Source of the DNA: Nyssa sinensis
Lineage: Eukaryota > Streptophyta > Magnoliopsida > Cornales > Nyssaceae
Length of the DNA: 64,000 nucleotides
NCBI GenBank assembly: GCA_008638375.1
Contig: CM018038.1
Location: 34,648,169 to 34,712,168, forward strand
Direction of reading: 5' to 3'
Each line of letters starts with the position of its first letter. The first letter of the stretch is position 1. Both the position numbers and the translations under genes were made by a program. Under the pieces are notes generated by a model, which searched no databases, was not told the DNA's origin, and saw only the letters and a program-made list of their open reading frames with translations. Positions 1 to 12,268 of this stretch are shown one piece after another.

Positions 1-1352
1 TCTGACTTGTTCATGTACAGCCGGCCTACTATTTTATTTTTGTAGTTGATTATAATATTGAATGGGCATTGTGACTGTGCATCACACAAGTATAATATAT
101 CAAGATGTATAATAATCACATGATCAAGATATAGAATTTAATTCAACAATATTCACAAGCTAGAATAAGCATCAAATTGTGAAATAAGAAATAGCTAAAT
201 GCATATAAATACAAACTTGGTAGTAATAAGAAATGAATGTATGACTTGGTCAAAACTTTTCCACATGCAAAGATCAGATTTTACTTACATACATATAATA
301 GTCAATTCTTAATAATCCTCACAAGATAGAATAGGTATGAATTTGTGGAACCAATAACACTGGGTATGTTTCGAAAGTACAACCTTGGCAATAAAAGAAA
401 TGACATGGCCTAGGAACAACCACATGTAAGAGTTTCGAGATTTACTTACTCTTACTATATTACTGAGAAAGTTAGACTTCTTTCTTTTTCCCCTTTGACG
501 TTCCTTAGTTGAGCTTAGGTTCGTAGGTTTCACACCGTTCCTTTGCTTTTTCTTCCTTCCGTTCCAATTCTAAATGTTCAAAGCTTCAACCCCAACTCTC
601 AGTTCCTCTTTTTCCTTTTCTGATTTTCTTCACAACCCTCACCCCTATTTATACACAAAATCTCACTGCCCCTTTTCTCTCTCCTCCTTCCTCTCTCTTC
701 CTCCCTTCCTTAACTTTCTTTCTTGATACTTTCCTTTTCTGATTTTCTTAAATTCAAGCCTTAATTGCCTCCTCGATCATTTATATATTATATACATATA
801 ATATACAAACACACACTTTTACATACACACTCCCTACCGACGGCTTTGCTATTTTTCTTTCTCTCCATATATATGTATATATCAGTTTATATATATAAAT
901 ATATTTTGTATATATATATATATAAATACATGTATTATTATATATATACATATATATATATACACACACACCATTATACACTATTTATATGTATATATAT
1001 AAATATGTACTGCTAGATATATATATATATACTCATGTATATATATTAATTAGACTCATATATGTATATATGTTTGTGTACTCATATACACACACACACA
1101 CATATCTATATATATATATACATATTGTATACATATGCTTACGCATGTACATGTCTGCGTACACATTTTTTCCGTATTGTCTAGTTCCTCGCACGGGTAT
1201 TCCCCAGACACTCGAGGTTGCCCATAAATCACATCGTGTGTTTTGTCATAGTGTATTTTCTCAAAGTTATACATCTATCATTACAATACATATTCAGATT
1301 AGAAGTCAGTTTTACACTGGTTAACCCGGTCTACCCCAGGTTGGGTGTTATA
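1..1352 (-). mobile_element. Truncated LTR of a gypsy-type retrotransposon
   Basis: The left end lies outside the window. The right end (about 1338-1352, or 1372 if the second ggtgttaca is used) matches the terminal pattern of other LTRs in this window, which read TGTAACACCC on the minus strand. Positions 385-450 resemble 41585-41650 inside the solo LTR at 40164-43685: both share an acatggc-tagga stretch followed by a tttacttac stretch. Positions 225-290 look like an older second copy of that segment. No protein is encoded; the small open frames here are microsatellite translations. Confidence 0.5.
775..1130. repeat. Compound TA/CA microsatellite
   Basis: Long runs of TA, TATG and CA dinucleotide-type repeats. 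The solo LTR at 40164-43685 has a similar tract at the same relative place (about 43335-43435), so the tract is probably part of the LTR family rather than a new locus. Confidence 0.8.
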
Positions 1353-1497
1353 ATTCGAGTCAAGGTGTTACATATAAACAATTCTTCATTGGTATAAGTT
1401 TTTCAATTAATAGTAGATATGAAACATTGAACAATTCAAAACTATCAATCAAGTGCTAAAACAATTTGTGATACTAAATAATCAATTTGAAAATTTA

Positions 1498-2430
1498 AAT
1501 ATAATTATGTTTGAAAGGCAAAAAGCCTTTCTTGAAGTCTTGCATTGCAAACTTGACAAGTATCTTATCTATGTATGCAGCATGAGATAAGCCTAGCATC
1601 CTATTTTTTCGATCTCGCATAAGCTTGATCCTAAGGATATAGCTAGCTTTTCCCATGCCTTTCATATCAAACTGTTTCGCTAACCAAACCTTAACTATAA
1701 AAAGCACTCCTACATGATTCCCAATGAGTAGGATGTCATACACATATAGAACAAGGAATAACACCATGTTTCCTTCAAACTTCTTATACACACAAGGTTC
1801 ATCCGAATTTTGATCAAAACCAAATGACTTGATTGCCTGATCAAATCGAATGTTCTAACTTCGGGAAACTTGTTTATGTCCATAAATAGACCTATACAAT
1901 TTGCATACCATATGCTCTTGGTCCTTAGCTACGAAACTATATTTCATAGCATCTTACCATTGTCCTAAATCTTTATTAAAGATAGCTTCATCGTAGTAAC
2001 TAGGATCTAAAACATGTTCATCAGAGTCTAAGTCTTCTAAGTGCATGTACCTGCTAGGAGGCCTGACAATTCTCCCACTACGACATGACTTTTGTGTAAT
2101 AAAAGGTGTTAAAAGTAGTGGTTTAAGGAATATCTTGTCCACTATCAGAAATATCTGCTTGAGGAACCGAAGAGATCTGATATTTCCTCTAAGGCAAACT
2201 TGATCTTGGGCTTCTAACCCATAATATAATCATCCTCTAGAAAGACAACATTCGTGCTAACGAATACTTTCTACTCTCTAGGATTATAAAATAGCCAAGC
2301 CTTTGTTCCCTTAGGATAGCCCACAAAATAACTCAATTTTGATATTGGTTCCAATTTACCAGTCGTTCCCTTCAGTACATAGGCTAGACACCCCCAGATC
2401 CGATAGTGATTCAGACTTGGCTTTCACCTA
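1498..2430 (-). pseudogene. Ty1/copia pol fragment (integrase C-terminus to reverse transcriptase)
   Basis: Read on the minus strand, this stretch gives pieces of a Ty1/copia polyprotein in several frames. From about 2430 to 2260 it resembles the end of integrase, with a YFVGYPKGTKAW-type motif. At 2142-1954 it runs through the linker with SGRIVRPPSRY. At 1791-1498 it is reverse transcriptase: LYVYDILLIGN corresponds to the YVDD catalytic loop with the first catalytic D changed to Y, followed by the WLAKQFDMKGMG and YIDKILVKFAM motifs usual in copia RT. Stops and frame changes show it is dead. Gag, protease, the integrase core and RNase H are not visible. The fragment ends near a TA microsatellite at 2440-2505. 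Confidence 0.8.
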
Positions 2431-2435
2431 GTCTA

Positions 2436-2505
2436 AAGCCCCATATATATATATACATATATATATATATATTTTGATATATATATATATACATATATAT
2501 ATTTT
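2436..2505. repeat. TA-rich microsatellite
   Basis: Alternating ta/ca units interrupted by ttttg, at the right edge of the copia fragment. It may mark the breakpoint of that fragment. Confidence 0.75.
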
Positions 2506-3194
2506 GTGAAAAGTTTTGAAACTTGTGAGGGATTGTTATAACTTGAATAGTTTTTTGAAAGTTTCAATTTTCTTTTTACCCATTTGATGATTCTTTTTGC
2601 ACATGGTGTTTTGCATTTATAATATAAGTTATAATATTTAAATTGTATCTTTAATATTCAGTTTTGAATTTATATTTTATTATGAATTTATGTGATTTTA
2701 TTGTATTGTTTTATGGAAAATAAATTTGGAGTTTTACAGGGAATTGAATGTTTTGTCTAGGGATGAAGGTTATATAAATAGCCCATATGGAGCAATCCTA
2801 AGACCACCAACAATCTCTATTCTTCTGACTCTCCCTTCTTGTGTTATATTTTTCTATTGTTTTCCTATATTACTTTGGTTAGTTTTATATTTTTGGGAAA
2901 CTCTGAGAAAGTTGTTCATATACTCCCAGCAAACATGACCCTTGAAGAGATTGCTGCAAGCTAACTTGGGTTATATCTTGAAGTTGCTATTGTCGCTTGA
3001 ACCTTCACATAGGAAGGCACAACTACTTTAAAACAGCGATCATCACACCTTTCAGGTTAACTTTTACTAATCTCATTGTCTTTCAATTTACATTTTCTAA
3101 ATTGTTTATCATTTTATATTCACATATGTTTGTTTGTTATTATTTCACACGCTATTTTATAATCTGTTGCAGGAAATCAAAATTATTTCCTACA
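2506..3194 (+). mobile_element. Candidate LTR fragment with TATA box
   Basis: No coding sequence. A good TATA box (tatataaatag, 2771-2781) is followed by pyrimidine-rich leader sequence, and the block ends near 3194 with tttcctaca, a common form of copia LTR 3' end. No partner LTR, PBS or target duplication was found, so this is a guess from composition and motif order. Confidence 0.3.
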
Positions 3195-3501
3195 CTTCCA
3201 TCAACGCTGTAATACAAACATACATGCATGTTGCATCAACTAAAACAAAAGTCTCTATTTGCTAGCATTGCTGCCATTAACAAAACATCACAACCTTGTA
3301 TTAATATGATTTGATTAGTGTATCTCTTTAAGTCTGACCGTTAATTTTTCATAATGTTGTTTTATTTTATTCTCATGGATGAAATAATTTTTTTCATAAT
3401 GTTCACAATTTTTTACATTGACAAAAGAAATCAGGACTAGTGACACATGTTATGCTTTTTGTGGGAATTCTCATAAAAACGCAATCTTGAATGTGGTTGT
3501 G
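3195..3501. other. Unassigned AT-rich spacer
   Basis: Nothing recognisable was found. The last five bases (3497-3501, ttgtg) are the left target-site duplication of the gypsy element that starts at 3502. Confidence 0.6.
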
Positions 3502-3916
3502 TGTTACGTGCCGTAGTTTGTGATCTCGTGGTGGGTTTATGAACGGGTAGAGAACAAGGGTCGTGCTTTCATTTTCTACCTATGATGGAAAGTTAGTAGG
3601 ATACTTCAAGGGATCCTAGGCCTCCTTAGATTGGTTTAATTCGAGGAAAACCACGACTCCAAGTCAACCCCAGGTTGAGAGTAATAATAATGTAATAATT
3701 TTATTCATGGCCTTAAGCTATTAAATAGCCGAACGACTTTTGATGGAATAGGCAACAACCTATTTTTAGGGAAATGAAAATTACACTAGCCTATTTCTGG
3801 CACAAATTTATTGAAAGGAAATAACAATTACTGAAAGGAAATAACACAAGGAAATATCATTGATTCTAATTGGTAAGCATCAATCACTCCCATCCCATGA
3901 TCCTTGGTCCCTGACA
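3502..3916 (-). repeat. 3' LTR of the chromovirus
   Basis: Starts tgttacgtgcc and ends cctgaca. It aligns along its whole length with 12269-12684, with roughly 25-30 differences by eye, so the insertion is not recent. Confidence 0.95.
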
Positions 3917-5160
3917 ACTCTTCCCTCCTTAAAAATTTTCTTGTCCTTAAGGAAAAAACGTGTCTTTGATGCTGCCAGATTCTCCCATGTGGCCTCAACA
4001 AGAGAGAGATTTTGCCAATGAACAAGAACCTCAGTTTCTCCCCCTTTCATACGAGTTTCCAAAATGGCTTGAGAAAGTGGGGGGGTATAGATTCAGCTGG
4101 TAATTCAGGTAGAGTGGGAAAGATTTCTTCTGGATTTCCAACCATCTTTTTTAGGAAAGAAACATGGAAAACTGGATGTAATTTAGATTCTAGGGATAAC
4201 TCCAATTTATATGCCACGGTGCCAATCTTGGATAGGATTTTAAATGGATCGAAAAATTTGGGAGTAAGCTTGAGATTTTCCATTGAGCTAAGGAAAGCTG
4301 GCGATATGGGCGCAATTTTAGGTAGACAAATTCGCCCACTTGGAAAGTCCTCTCCATGCGCTTCTCATCATAATATTTCCTTATTCTCTCTTGTGCAATC
4401 TTCAAGTTGGTTGTGACATCCCTAATCACCACATTCCTTTGAAGTAAAAATTTGTCAACGGACTCCACGCGCGAAGTGCCATGAGCATAGGCAAGTAAAG
4501 TGGGAGACTCGCACCCATAGACAATTTCGAAGGGTGTCTTCTTGTTGGAAGAGTGAATGCTTGTATTATAACAATATTCTGCCCACGGAAGCCAAGCCGC
4601 CCACTATTTGGGGTTAGAACTTATGAAACATCGCAAGTACATCTCCAACGTCTTGTTAACCACCTCAGTTTGACCATCGGTTTGGGGATGATAAGCTGAG
4701 TTGAAATTGAATTTAATTCCATTTAATAGGAATAAATTCTTCCAAAAAGAACTTGTGAACACCGGGTCACGATCACCCACAATAGACTCCGGCATGACAT
4801 GAAACTTGAATATGTTGGAAAAAATGTTTGGGCAACGGTGGTGGCTGTGTAAGGGTGTTTAATGAGAATAAAATGGCTATATTTGGATAATCGGTCAACT
4901 ACCACAAAAATGGTAGAATTACCTCTAGATGTTGGCAAACCATCCACAAAATCCATGGAGATATCCGTCCGCACATGACGTGGAATTGGAAGAGAGCTGA
5001 GTAGACCGGCGGGTCTAACTTGGTCCACTTTATTTTTTTGACAAACATCACAGTCTCGGATAAATTTTCATACGTGTCTCTTCAAGCCTTTCTAATAAAA
5101 AACTGATTTGATTTTGTGGAGAGATTTGTGGAGCCCTTCATGCGTGTTAGAATGGAATTC
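3880..5160 (-). pseudogene. Chromovirus integrase and C-terminal chromodomain
   Basis: Minus-strand pieces spread over three frames. Near 5060 the end of the HHCC zinc domain is visible (CDVCQK). The core follows: MDFVDGLPTS and VVVDRLSKYSHF (first catalytic Asp, about 4960-4870), VGDRDPVFTS (second Asp, about 4770) and HPQTDGQTEVVNKTLE (catalytic Glu region, about 4690-4640). The C-terminal part includes a KYYDEKR-FQVGEFVYLKLRPY stretch (about 4390-4310). The last piece (4062-3880) is a chromodomain-like segment with EVLVHWQNLSLVEATWENL and an FFLKDKKIF tail. In live relatives this module carries out DNA integration and targeting to chromatin. Several frameshifts and stops make it non-functional. 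Confidence 0.88.
3917..3930 (-). promoter_or_regulatory. Polypurine tract of the chromovirus
   Basis: Reads AAGGAGGGAAGAGT on the minus strand, directly against the 3' LTR. This is where plus-strand DNA synthesis would have been primed, and it fixes the element's orientation. Confidence 0.85.
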
Positions 5161-5419
5161 CTTGATTATAGGAATAATCAATTTGGATGTAAGCAAGAGG
5201 AAAATTCGATCCTTAAACAAAATCAATCATCCCTTGAATAGCCACGGTCCCAATGCTTCTCCTTCCTTGATTTTCGCCACCAAATCCTGCAAGCAGAGGT
5301 TAGCCAAAATTTTGGATTTTATGGGATCCACCCAATTAGGAATAGGAGAAGATATTGCACATGCTTGGATTTCAAATTTTTTAGAAAGAGCATCGCGACT
5401 GAATTTTCCTTGCCTTTTT

Positions 5420-6424
5420 GTAGTGAATTTGAAAATCAAATCCCAAAAGCTTCACCAACCATTTTTGTTGAGCAACCGTAGTAATTGTTTGCCCCAACAA
5501 AAATTGCAAGCTTTTTTGGTCTGTTTGGACAATAAATTTGGCTCCTAAAAGATATGGACGCCATTTTTAGACCTGCCTTAACCAAAGCCAACATTTCCTT
5601 TTCATATGTGGATAAGGCAAGATTTTTTTCATGTAGAGCTTGGCTAAAAAAAGCAATTGGTCGGTCTCTTTGCATGAGCACTGCACCCAAACCCACGCCA
5701 GAGGCATCACATTCCACAATGAACGGTTGCAAAAAATCTGGAAGAGCCAATACGGGTCTGGATGTCATGGCCCTTTTTAATTCTTCAAAAGCTTGCTCCG
5801 CCGCAAGGGTCCACCTAAAGGAATCTTCTTGAGCATATAGGTCAATGGTTGCGCAATGATGCCATAGCGGTGGATGAATTTTCGGTAATAACCAGTGAGG
5901 CCCCAAAAACCTCGCAAGCCCTTCAATGTAGTTGGCTTGGGCCATGTCATCATTGAGGATATTTTTTCTGGATCCATAGCCACCCCACAATGAGAAATTA
6001 AATGCTCCAAGTAGCCAATTTTCTCTTGTCCAAATTGGCATTTTTCCTGTTTGACAAAAAATTGGTTAGCTTGTAAAATGTGTACACACCGCACATGTAA
6101 TAAATGCTCATTCCATGACTTGCTAAAAATAAGGATATCATCAAAAAATACCAAAATGAGTTTACGAAGAAATGGCTTGAATACCTCATTCATCACAGCT
6201 TTGAAAAGTGGTGGGTGCATTTGTGAGACCAAATGGCGTGACCAAAAATTCATAATAACCTTGGTGCGTGCGAAAAGCTGTTTTCTCGATATCTTCGGGG
6301 CGCATACGAATTTGATGATATCCCGACTGCAAGTCAAACTTTGTAAAAAATCGTGCCCCATGTAATTCATCCAATAACTCGTCGATGACAGGAATCAGGA
6401 ACTTATCCTTGACTATAATGTTGT
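5420..6424 (-). pseudogene. Chromovirus reverse transcriptase (rest) and RNase H
   Basis: This continues the RT split by the solo LTR. From 6424 leftwards: [19 protein letters not shown], then [13 protein letters not shown] (first catalytic Asp), [14 protein letters not shown], a frameshift near 6190, then LVFFDDILIFSKSW, the FDD catalytic loop, intact at the residue level. RNase H follows (about 5830-5420): CDASGVGLGAVLMQ holds a catalytic Asp and STYEKEMLALVKA the Glu. Spacing and motif order match Ty3/gypsy pol. Frame changes at about 6190 and 5860 mean no full protein could be made. Confidence 0.92.
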
Positions 6425-6594
6425 TGTAATATCCCAACCCGGGATACCGGGTCACATAGCACGAATTACGAAGTTAAGAAAAAGATTTTGTAAAATCTTG
6501 AGACTCGAGAAAATAATTAATTAATTAATTATATGAAATAGATATTTTAAATTTTAATTTAATATATTGAAACACACATTGTATGGAAGGCATG

Positions 6595-6631
<37 letters not shown>

Positions 6632-9600
6632 CAACCAAAATTGTATGCATGCATGTATGTAAATAAAATAAAGGTATAAAGTGAACAGTAGTGTGAATGT
6701 ATATATGTGTGTGTCGGCTGGTGTGTGTGTTGTCAAGTATATATGTGTGTAGATATATATATGTATATATTATATGTAAAATATCAAGCAAAATACAAAA
6801 TGAATTTAATGTAAAGTGAAATTGGGAGAAACAAAATTAAATGAAGGAAGGAAAAGTTGATGAGCTGTAAGGGCTAAGGTAGGGCTATGGAGTCAGATTT
6901 GTAGAGAGAGAGAGAGAGAGAGAGGTTGCCTCTTCTTTAAAAGAAACAAGCATACATTGCATACTTGTTTTGTAAGAATAGAACTAAGGAACTAAAGGAG
7001 AAGAGGAGGAGGAAAACCAGAAAGAGAAAGAGATAAAACCTACGACAAAAAGGTGAGAATTTTGAAAGTTCATAAAATTCTCTCTCTAGGATTTTAAGCA
7101 TGATATGAACTGTTTTCAAGTTATTTAATATGTATGATGTTTGATATATGTCTAAGACATGAATAAGCATGAAAAATCACAAGAAAAACACTGAAAAATG
7201 ACAAACCCAAGAACGACTGCCATGGATGACCTTAAAAAAAAACAGGTCTGAAATTGGTGAAATTAAATGGGTTCTAACCTACCAAGACCTCAAGATGAGG
7301 TCAAAAGGGTTTTAGAAATACCACTATGCGATCACAGAACTCAAGAAAAGCCCTCCAAATATCAAGTTATAGGTTCGGGTTTCCAAAACAAATCTCACAA
7401 ACTTGCTTCTAAACCCACCCTTATGAACGAAAACTAAATCCCCATGAATAGGGGATCAAAACAAGCCAAACCCCATGAAAAATGATCAAGAAATGAGCAT
7501 GAGCCATGGGTTTACAGGTTGGATTATCACATCCTAAACCGAACACATGAACGAGTTTTGAACTCCCAAATGAATGCCAAGTTGGTCGTTTGTACCTTAG
7601 GAATGTTTTGGAATCAAAACAATGAGAAATAGTTGAGTAGGAAGGCACGAAAATGGAAGAAATGAAATTCGAAAACTAGGGCAACAGTAGGGTCGAAGTG
7701 GGGAAGAAGACAGTGAGTCAACTCGACTTTAAAAACCAGGTTGAGTTGACTCGGACAAGTGGCAGCCTCTGGGCTTGCCACCGAATTAAATGGGACGACG
7801 GCGTTTTATATATGTTATAAACTTTTAAAACGCTAAGGCTGACGTCATCGTGACGTCAGCCACACGCATGAAATCCACTAGACCGGTTGGTTTACAACCA
7901 GACCGGACCGGTTCACTTATGATTTAATTGAACCCTTTGGTTTTCTGGTTTTAATTTAAATAAAAAAAAAAAACCAACACTTTTGTTATTTACGGATTGA
8001 CCCCAACTGTTTTGGGGAATCCCACTGTGGCCCAATTGATGAAGATTTTATGCAATTAAGCCCCTGGAAAATAATTAAATAATTAATTTAATTATTTAAT
8101 AAATAAAGTAAAATTACTATTTTGCCCCTAGGTCATATACGAAGCAAATGAAGTCTAAATTAAACATATGAATAGTGTATCCTTACTATTTTGGATATTC
8201 TGAGACTAATGGTAGGATTCGTTTCACGAGACGGGCGCCCCAAAAAATAAAGACACGTAAAGGGGTAAATGACCAAAATATCCCTTGTCTAAAATTAACA
8301 AGTTATTAGTGTATTCTTACTATCTCGGACCTTCTGAGTCCAATGGTGAGGTCCACGATACGAGATGAGGTCCCGAATATAAAGACACGTAAGGGGGTAA
8401 AATGACCAAATTACCCCTAGTACCTCAAAAGCCAAATTAAAACCAGGGAAGGTCTAAATTGACTTTCTTTGACATCCCATACTCAATAATGGAGTCCAAA
8501 TTATGAAACGAAGTACGGAAAATATGACACGTAAAATGGTAAATGACCATTTTGTCCTTTTACATATAAAAGTCCCAAATTGAATTCTTGGAAAGCCTAA
8601 ACTAACTTTCTTCGACGCTCCGGACTCAATAGTAGAGTCTATTCGACGAAAAGAAATGTCTAAAATAAAAAGATATAAAATTTGTTGAATAGCATCTGTC
8701 AGATGACTATAAATTAAAGTAATGCCAAAGTACTAATCTAAGGCGTATACGAAGAAATGAATTACGAAAAGACACGACACGTAAATATGTGACGTAATAT
8801 GTGAAGTAAATAAATTTAAATTAAAGTTTATGGAGCTACTAGAAGAGTGTAAATTGAAATAAATTCAATTCCTAACACATTAATTATGTCATAGGTTAAG
8901 AGTACGAGTTAAGTTAAGTACATATGAAATTATGAAATCGTTTTAGACTCTAATACGATTTAAGCATAAGTTAAGGAATATCGAGATGATATTACAATGA
9001 ATGTGAAGTTGATGAGATGTTTATGAATTGTTTTTAGGAACTACAAGGAAAGTGGGAAAGCGCATTATTAGCACTAACCCTAAAGCACCACGGTGAGTAA
9101 CCCTTACATTCGAAGTGGAGATTTAACTTCACGGATTTCAAAGAAGTTTTGAGTTCAAGTCATGAAAAGTATTTGAATATCGAATTCAGTTACTCTGCTC
9201 AGATAACAGATTTACTTACAGTTTCTTTTAAATATGCCTTAGCATGTTTGAAGTTTTTATTAAATTGTAAAATCTCTGAGATATATTCTGAATTCGTATA
9301 TTCTGAGAATTGAAAGTTCTATTATAAAGTTATATACTTTGTGTTGAATACTTTTACATAGTATTTATGAGAAGAAGTCATGAGATAAAAGAAGTTTCTT
9401 GAAATACAAGATAACTGTGCATAAGCACGAGATAGGGTATTGGGGTTCGTAAGGGACTCCATTATCCTATGGAGCCGACAAGCTTTTGGGTTCTACGGAA
9501 TTCAATGGATTGTCAAACACCTGGTAGCAGGATTTAATCTCACAGGCAAAGAGATATCTCGACAAGAGTAAAACGGGAGTCTGGTTCGAAACAGATTCCA

Positions 9601-10435
9601 AGAGTAAAAGTGAGAAGAAAAGATATTTGAAAATGGAAGCAGATTTTAATCCTCATTGTCATATTTACATGTTTGAGTTCACATATACTCTATTTAAAGA
9701 AGAACACATTTTTAGCTTGAACACTTTACATGTTTCAGAGTTATGAGTTTTATAGAATGCATATATTTTGTATTCATAGTTACAAGTTTTATATGAAAAA
9801 GCATATGTTAGCTTGAATATTTCAATTGTTTCAAAGCTATGAGTTTATGAATGCATATATTCTGTGTTCAAAAGATACGAACAATTGACAGTGATTGATT
9901 TATAAACTTTTATGAGCTAAAACCATTGTTAATTGAAAACCCCATGACAAATGTTGGAATTGCTCATAAGCTTAGATTAGCTTACCCGGACTTTGTTCGA
10001 ATTCCCCTTTCAGGTGACTGACAGCAGTCAAGTTTTGAAGACGGTGAATCTGCCGGCCTATGGAAATATGATTAGATGGTTCCTTTTTGGAGTTATGTAG
10101 AGTTTATTAGCACTTATGTTTAAGATACAGTACGACAATATGTATAAACCCTACGGGGTAATTAATGTTGATGGTTGTATGATTTAATTCTTTAAAATTT
10201 TAGTTATGCTTTGATTATATAACCATGTGTGTACATATGAGTATAGCGGCAATACCGGGCGATGTGCTTAAATTTTAAATGAAAAAAGAAAAAGGTTTCA
10301 CGCTTCCGCAAAACACGAGTAGCACCGCCGTCCGATACCGCTACTCACAGGACCGTTTCGCCCAATGGCCCCCGGGCCTGAGGGTGGCGGGTCGCGATCC
10401 GGGGATCCGTACAGGGTGGATTTCGGGTCGTGACA
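6425..10435 (+). mobile_element. Solo LTR (4.0 kb) inserted in the chromovirus RT
   Basis: A 4011-bp block beginning TGTAATATCCCAACCC and ending GGGTCGTGACA (TG...CA). It is flanked by the five-base duplication gttgt at 6420-6424 and 10436-10440. The host RT coding sequence resumes exactly on both sides. There is no PBS, PPT or coding region, so this is one LTR left after recombination between the two ends of a full element. Its 3' end (gtttcgggtcgtgaca-like) is the same as the reverse complement of 40164-40183, so it belongs with the solo LTR at 40164-43685. The interior holds TA/TG microsatellites (6597-6770), a GA tract (6904-6926) and long stretches of unassigned sequence. Confidence 0.92.
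6597..6770. repeat. TA/TG microsatellite cluster inside the solo LTR
   Basis: A (ta)n run at 6597-6626, then scattered atgt and tgtg runs to 6770. They lie in the same relative position as the microsatellites in other LTRs of this window. Confidence 0.8.
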
Positions 10436-10440
10436 GTTGT

Positions 10441-11147
10441 TGAGTGCCCGATAATCGACACATTGTTCGCCACGAGCCATCGTGTTTTTTGACCAATAAT
10501 ATGGGCGAGGAATAGGGACTCGTGCTAGGATGCACCACACCGGATGATAAGAGCCCCTTCACTGTTTTCTCAATTTCATTTTTTTGGTAATGTGATACCG
10601 ATAAGGCTTGACCGAAATTAGATTGGCTCCTTGTAGCAACGAAATCTTATGATCCTAAGAGCACTGAGGTGGTAAGCCCTAAACCTCTTAGAAAATGGCT
10701 GAATATTGATTCAAAATGGTCACCAAATTTGGATTTATTTAGCTAACCGCAGCTCCTTGCTTCTCTCACAAATTTAAGGAATTGAGTTACAATAAAAAAT
10801 CTCCTCTTCCTTTCCGTAACTGCTTCCCCAAATCATGATCACCCATTATTTTATTGCAAGGCCCTTTTGTCCATGCAACTCCACCGTTTGTCCCTACCAC
10901 TGAAACCGCATCCATAGCTTATTGAATTCCCAAATAATTGGACCCAAATGTGTTAGCCATTGAGTTTCAAAAATGACATCACATCCTTCCACAGGTAAAA
11001 GGAAAAAAATCCACATGGAATTGGACCTTTTGCACTGAAATAGGAAGATTTTCACACAATCCTTCACTCTTTCATTTTATTTCCATCCGCCATTTGCACA
11101 GAAAATTCTCCCTTTTTTGTGGGATAAATTCCCATTTTGGTAGCTAA
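10441..11147 (-). pseudogene. Chromovirus protease-RT linker and RT N-terminus
   Basis: At 10562-10441 the minus strand encodes the front of RT: GVVHPSTSPYSSPILLVKK followed by the DYRALNN segment. The coding sequence stops at the insertion and resumes at 6424 in the IVKDKF segment. The frame shifts once around 10460. Between 10600 and 11147 the sequence should hold the protease end and linker, but I can read only short unconvincing pieces. Confidence 0.82.
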
Positions 11148-12248
11148 CTACAAATTCAAAAAGTTATGGGTGCTACCGGAATCCACCAATATTGTAACCA
11201 TGAAATCTCTAATTTTCTCAGAAAAATGCATGGTCTGAGGTGCCGCATTTCCCGAAATAGCATGAAAACTAATTTCAGGAATGTCCTCTTCCTCTTCCTC
11301 CTCTACCGTAGTCTCATCAATGGAAGGAAAAATTCCTTTTATTAAAAATAACTTCTTACAACGATGGCATGGGAAAAAAATTTCATCACAATTGAAGCAT
11401 AATCCCCGCGTCCTCCTTTCTTGTAACTCAATTGGGCTCAGCCTCTTGATGGTGTGGTTACGAGCTCGGGCAAGAGATGCCGAAGGTAAGGGTGGCTGTC
11501 CTATGATTGATGGGGCCTTCCGAGGTTCCACGTACCCTTCCTTCCGTTGGTTGTACATATGAGACTCATAGAGCCGTGCAAGATCGATAGTGGCAGACAA
11601 GGGAATTGGATTACATGCTTGCACGTCAACTCGTGTTGCCTCCTTTAACCCCTTCACGAAGCACCCAACTTCTTGTTCTTAGGATAAATGGCAAGCTCGA
11701 TGTAACAAACGATCAAACTCCATTTGGTAATCACGGATGCTTCCTGTTTGTTTAAGCTTAGTGAGATCCCCAAAAACATTTTGGTATCTCGATGGCCCGT
11801 AACGTAAATACAACTCGTACTTGAAAACCTCCCAATTGACACCTTTTCGCCGATGTTTGAAACGTTGATACCACAACTAGACATCACCATCTAAGTGGTA
11901 ACCAGCCATGGGAAGTTTCTCTGCCTTTTCTATACGTTGGAACTCGAAGAATTGCTCTACCTAACAAATCCATCCGGTTGGATCTTCCATGACATCATAG
12001 CATGGAATGTCCAACTTCGTGATTTTGGGTGCGAGAGGGCTTCCTCCCGAGGGGCTACGATAGGGCCCACGAGAAGACTCGACATCCTCATCATGTCTTC
12101 CATTGTGCGTAGAAAAATGAGCAAACATGTTCTCCATATGGTTCAAAAGGTGCTCTTCACTAGCCCTCATGGCTTATTGTAGTTCCTTTTGGCCCGTAGC
12201 CAATAAGCCAAACTCGTTCTCCACTTACTCAAGGCGGTGGTCGGACAT
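11148..12248 (-). pseudogene. Chromovirus gag and protease
   Basis: Gag probably begins at the ATG at 12248-12246, three bases from the PBS. The next stretch (12170-11961) holds a helical start and the conserved DPTGWI segment. The middle piece (11876-11680) has FKYELYLRYGP and DYQMEFDRLLHRA, typical capsid-region motifs. The piece from 11657 to 11148 carries a zinc knuckle of the form CFNCDEIFFPCHRCKK (about 11400-11355), an acidic run, then protease with the active-site motif VDSGSTHNFL (about 11180-11150). In-frame stops near 11880 and 11680 and in the first 70 codons show decay. In live relatives gag packages the RNA and the protease cuts the polyprotein. Confidence 0.88.
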
Positions 12249-12250
12249 GC

Positions 12251-12265
12251 CTGGCTCTGATACCA
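12251..12265 (-). promoter_or_regulatory. Primer-binding site (initiator Met tRNA)
   Basis: Minus strand TGGTATCAGAGCCAG, three bases inside the 5' LTR. This is the classic complement of the 3' end of plant initiator methionine tRNA, used to prime minus-strand DNA. Confidence 0.93.
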
Positions 12266-12268
12266 AGT

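Noticed and set aside
309..533. 74-codon minus-strand open frame
   Set aside because: It lies inside an LTR, has no recognisable motif, and the homologous place in the solo LTR at 40164-43685 is not open.
765..1324. Open frames of 70-110 codons rich in Tyr, Ile and His on both strands
   Set aside because: They are translations of TA/CA microsatellites, with no starts, codon bias or domain support.
4012..6365. Plus-strand open frames of 90-146 codons over the chromovirus
   Set aside because: They are shadows of the minus-strand integrase, RNase H and RT codons.
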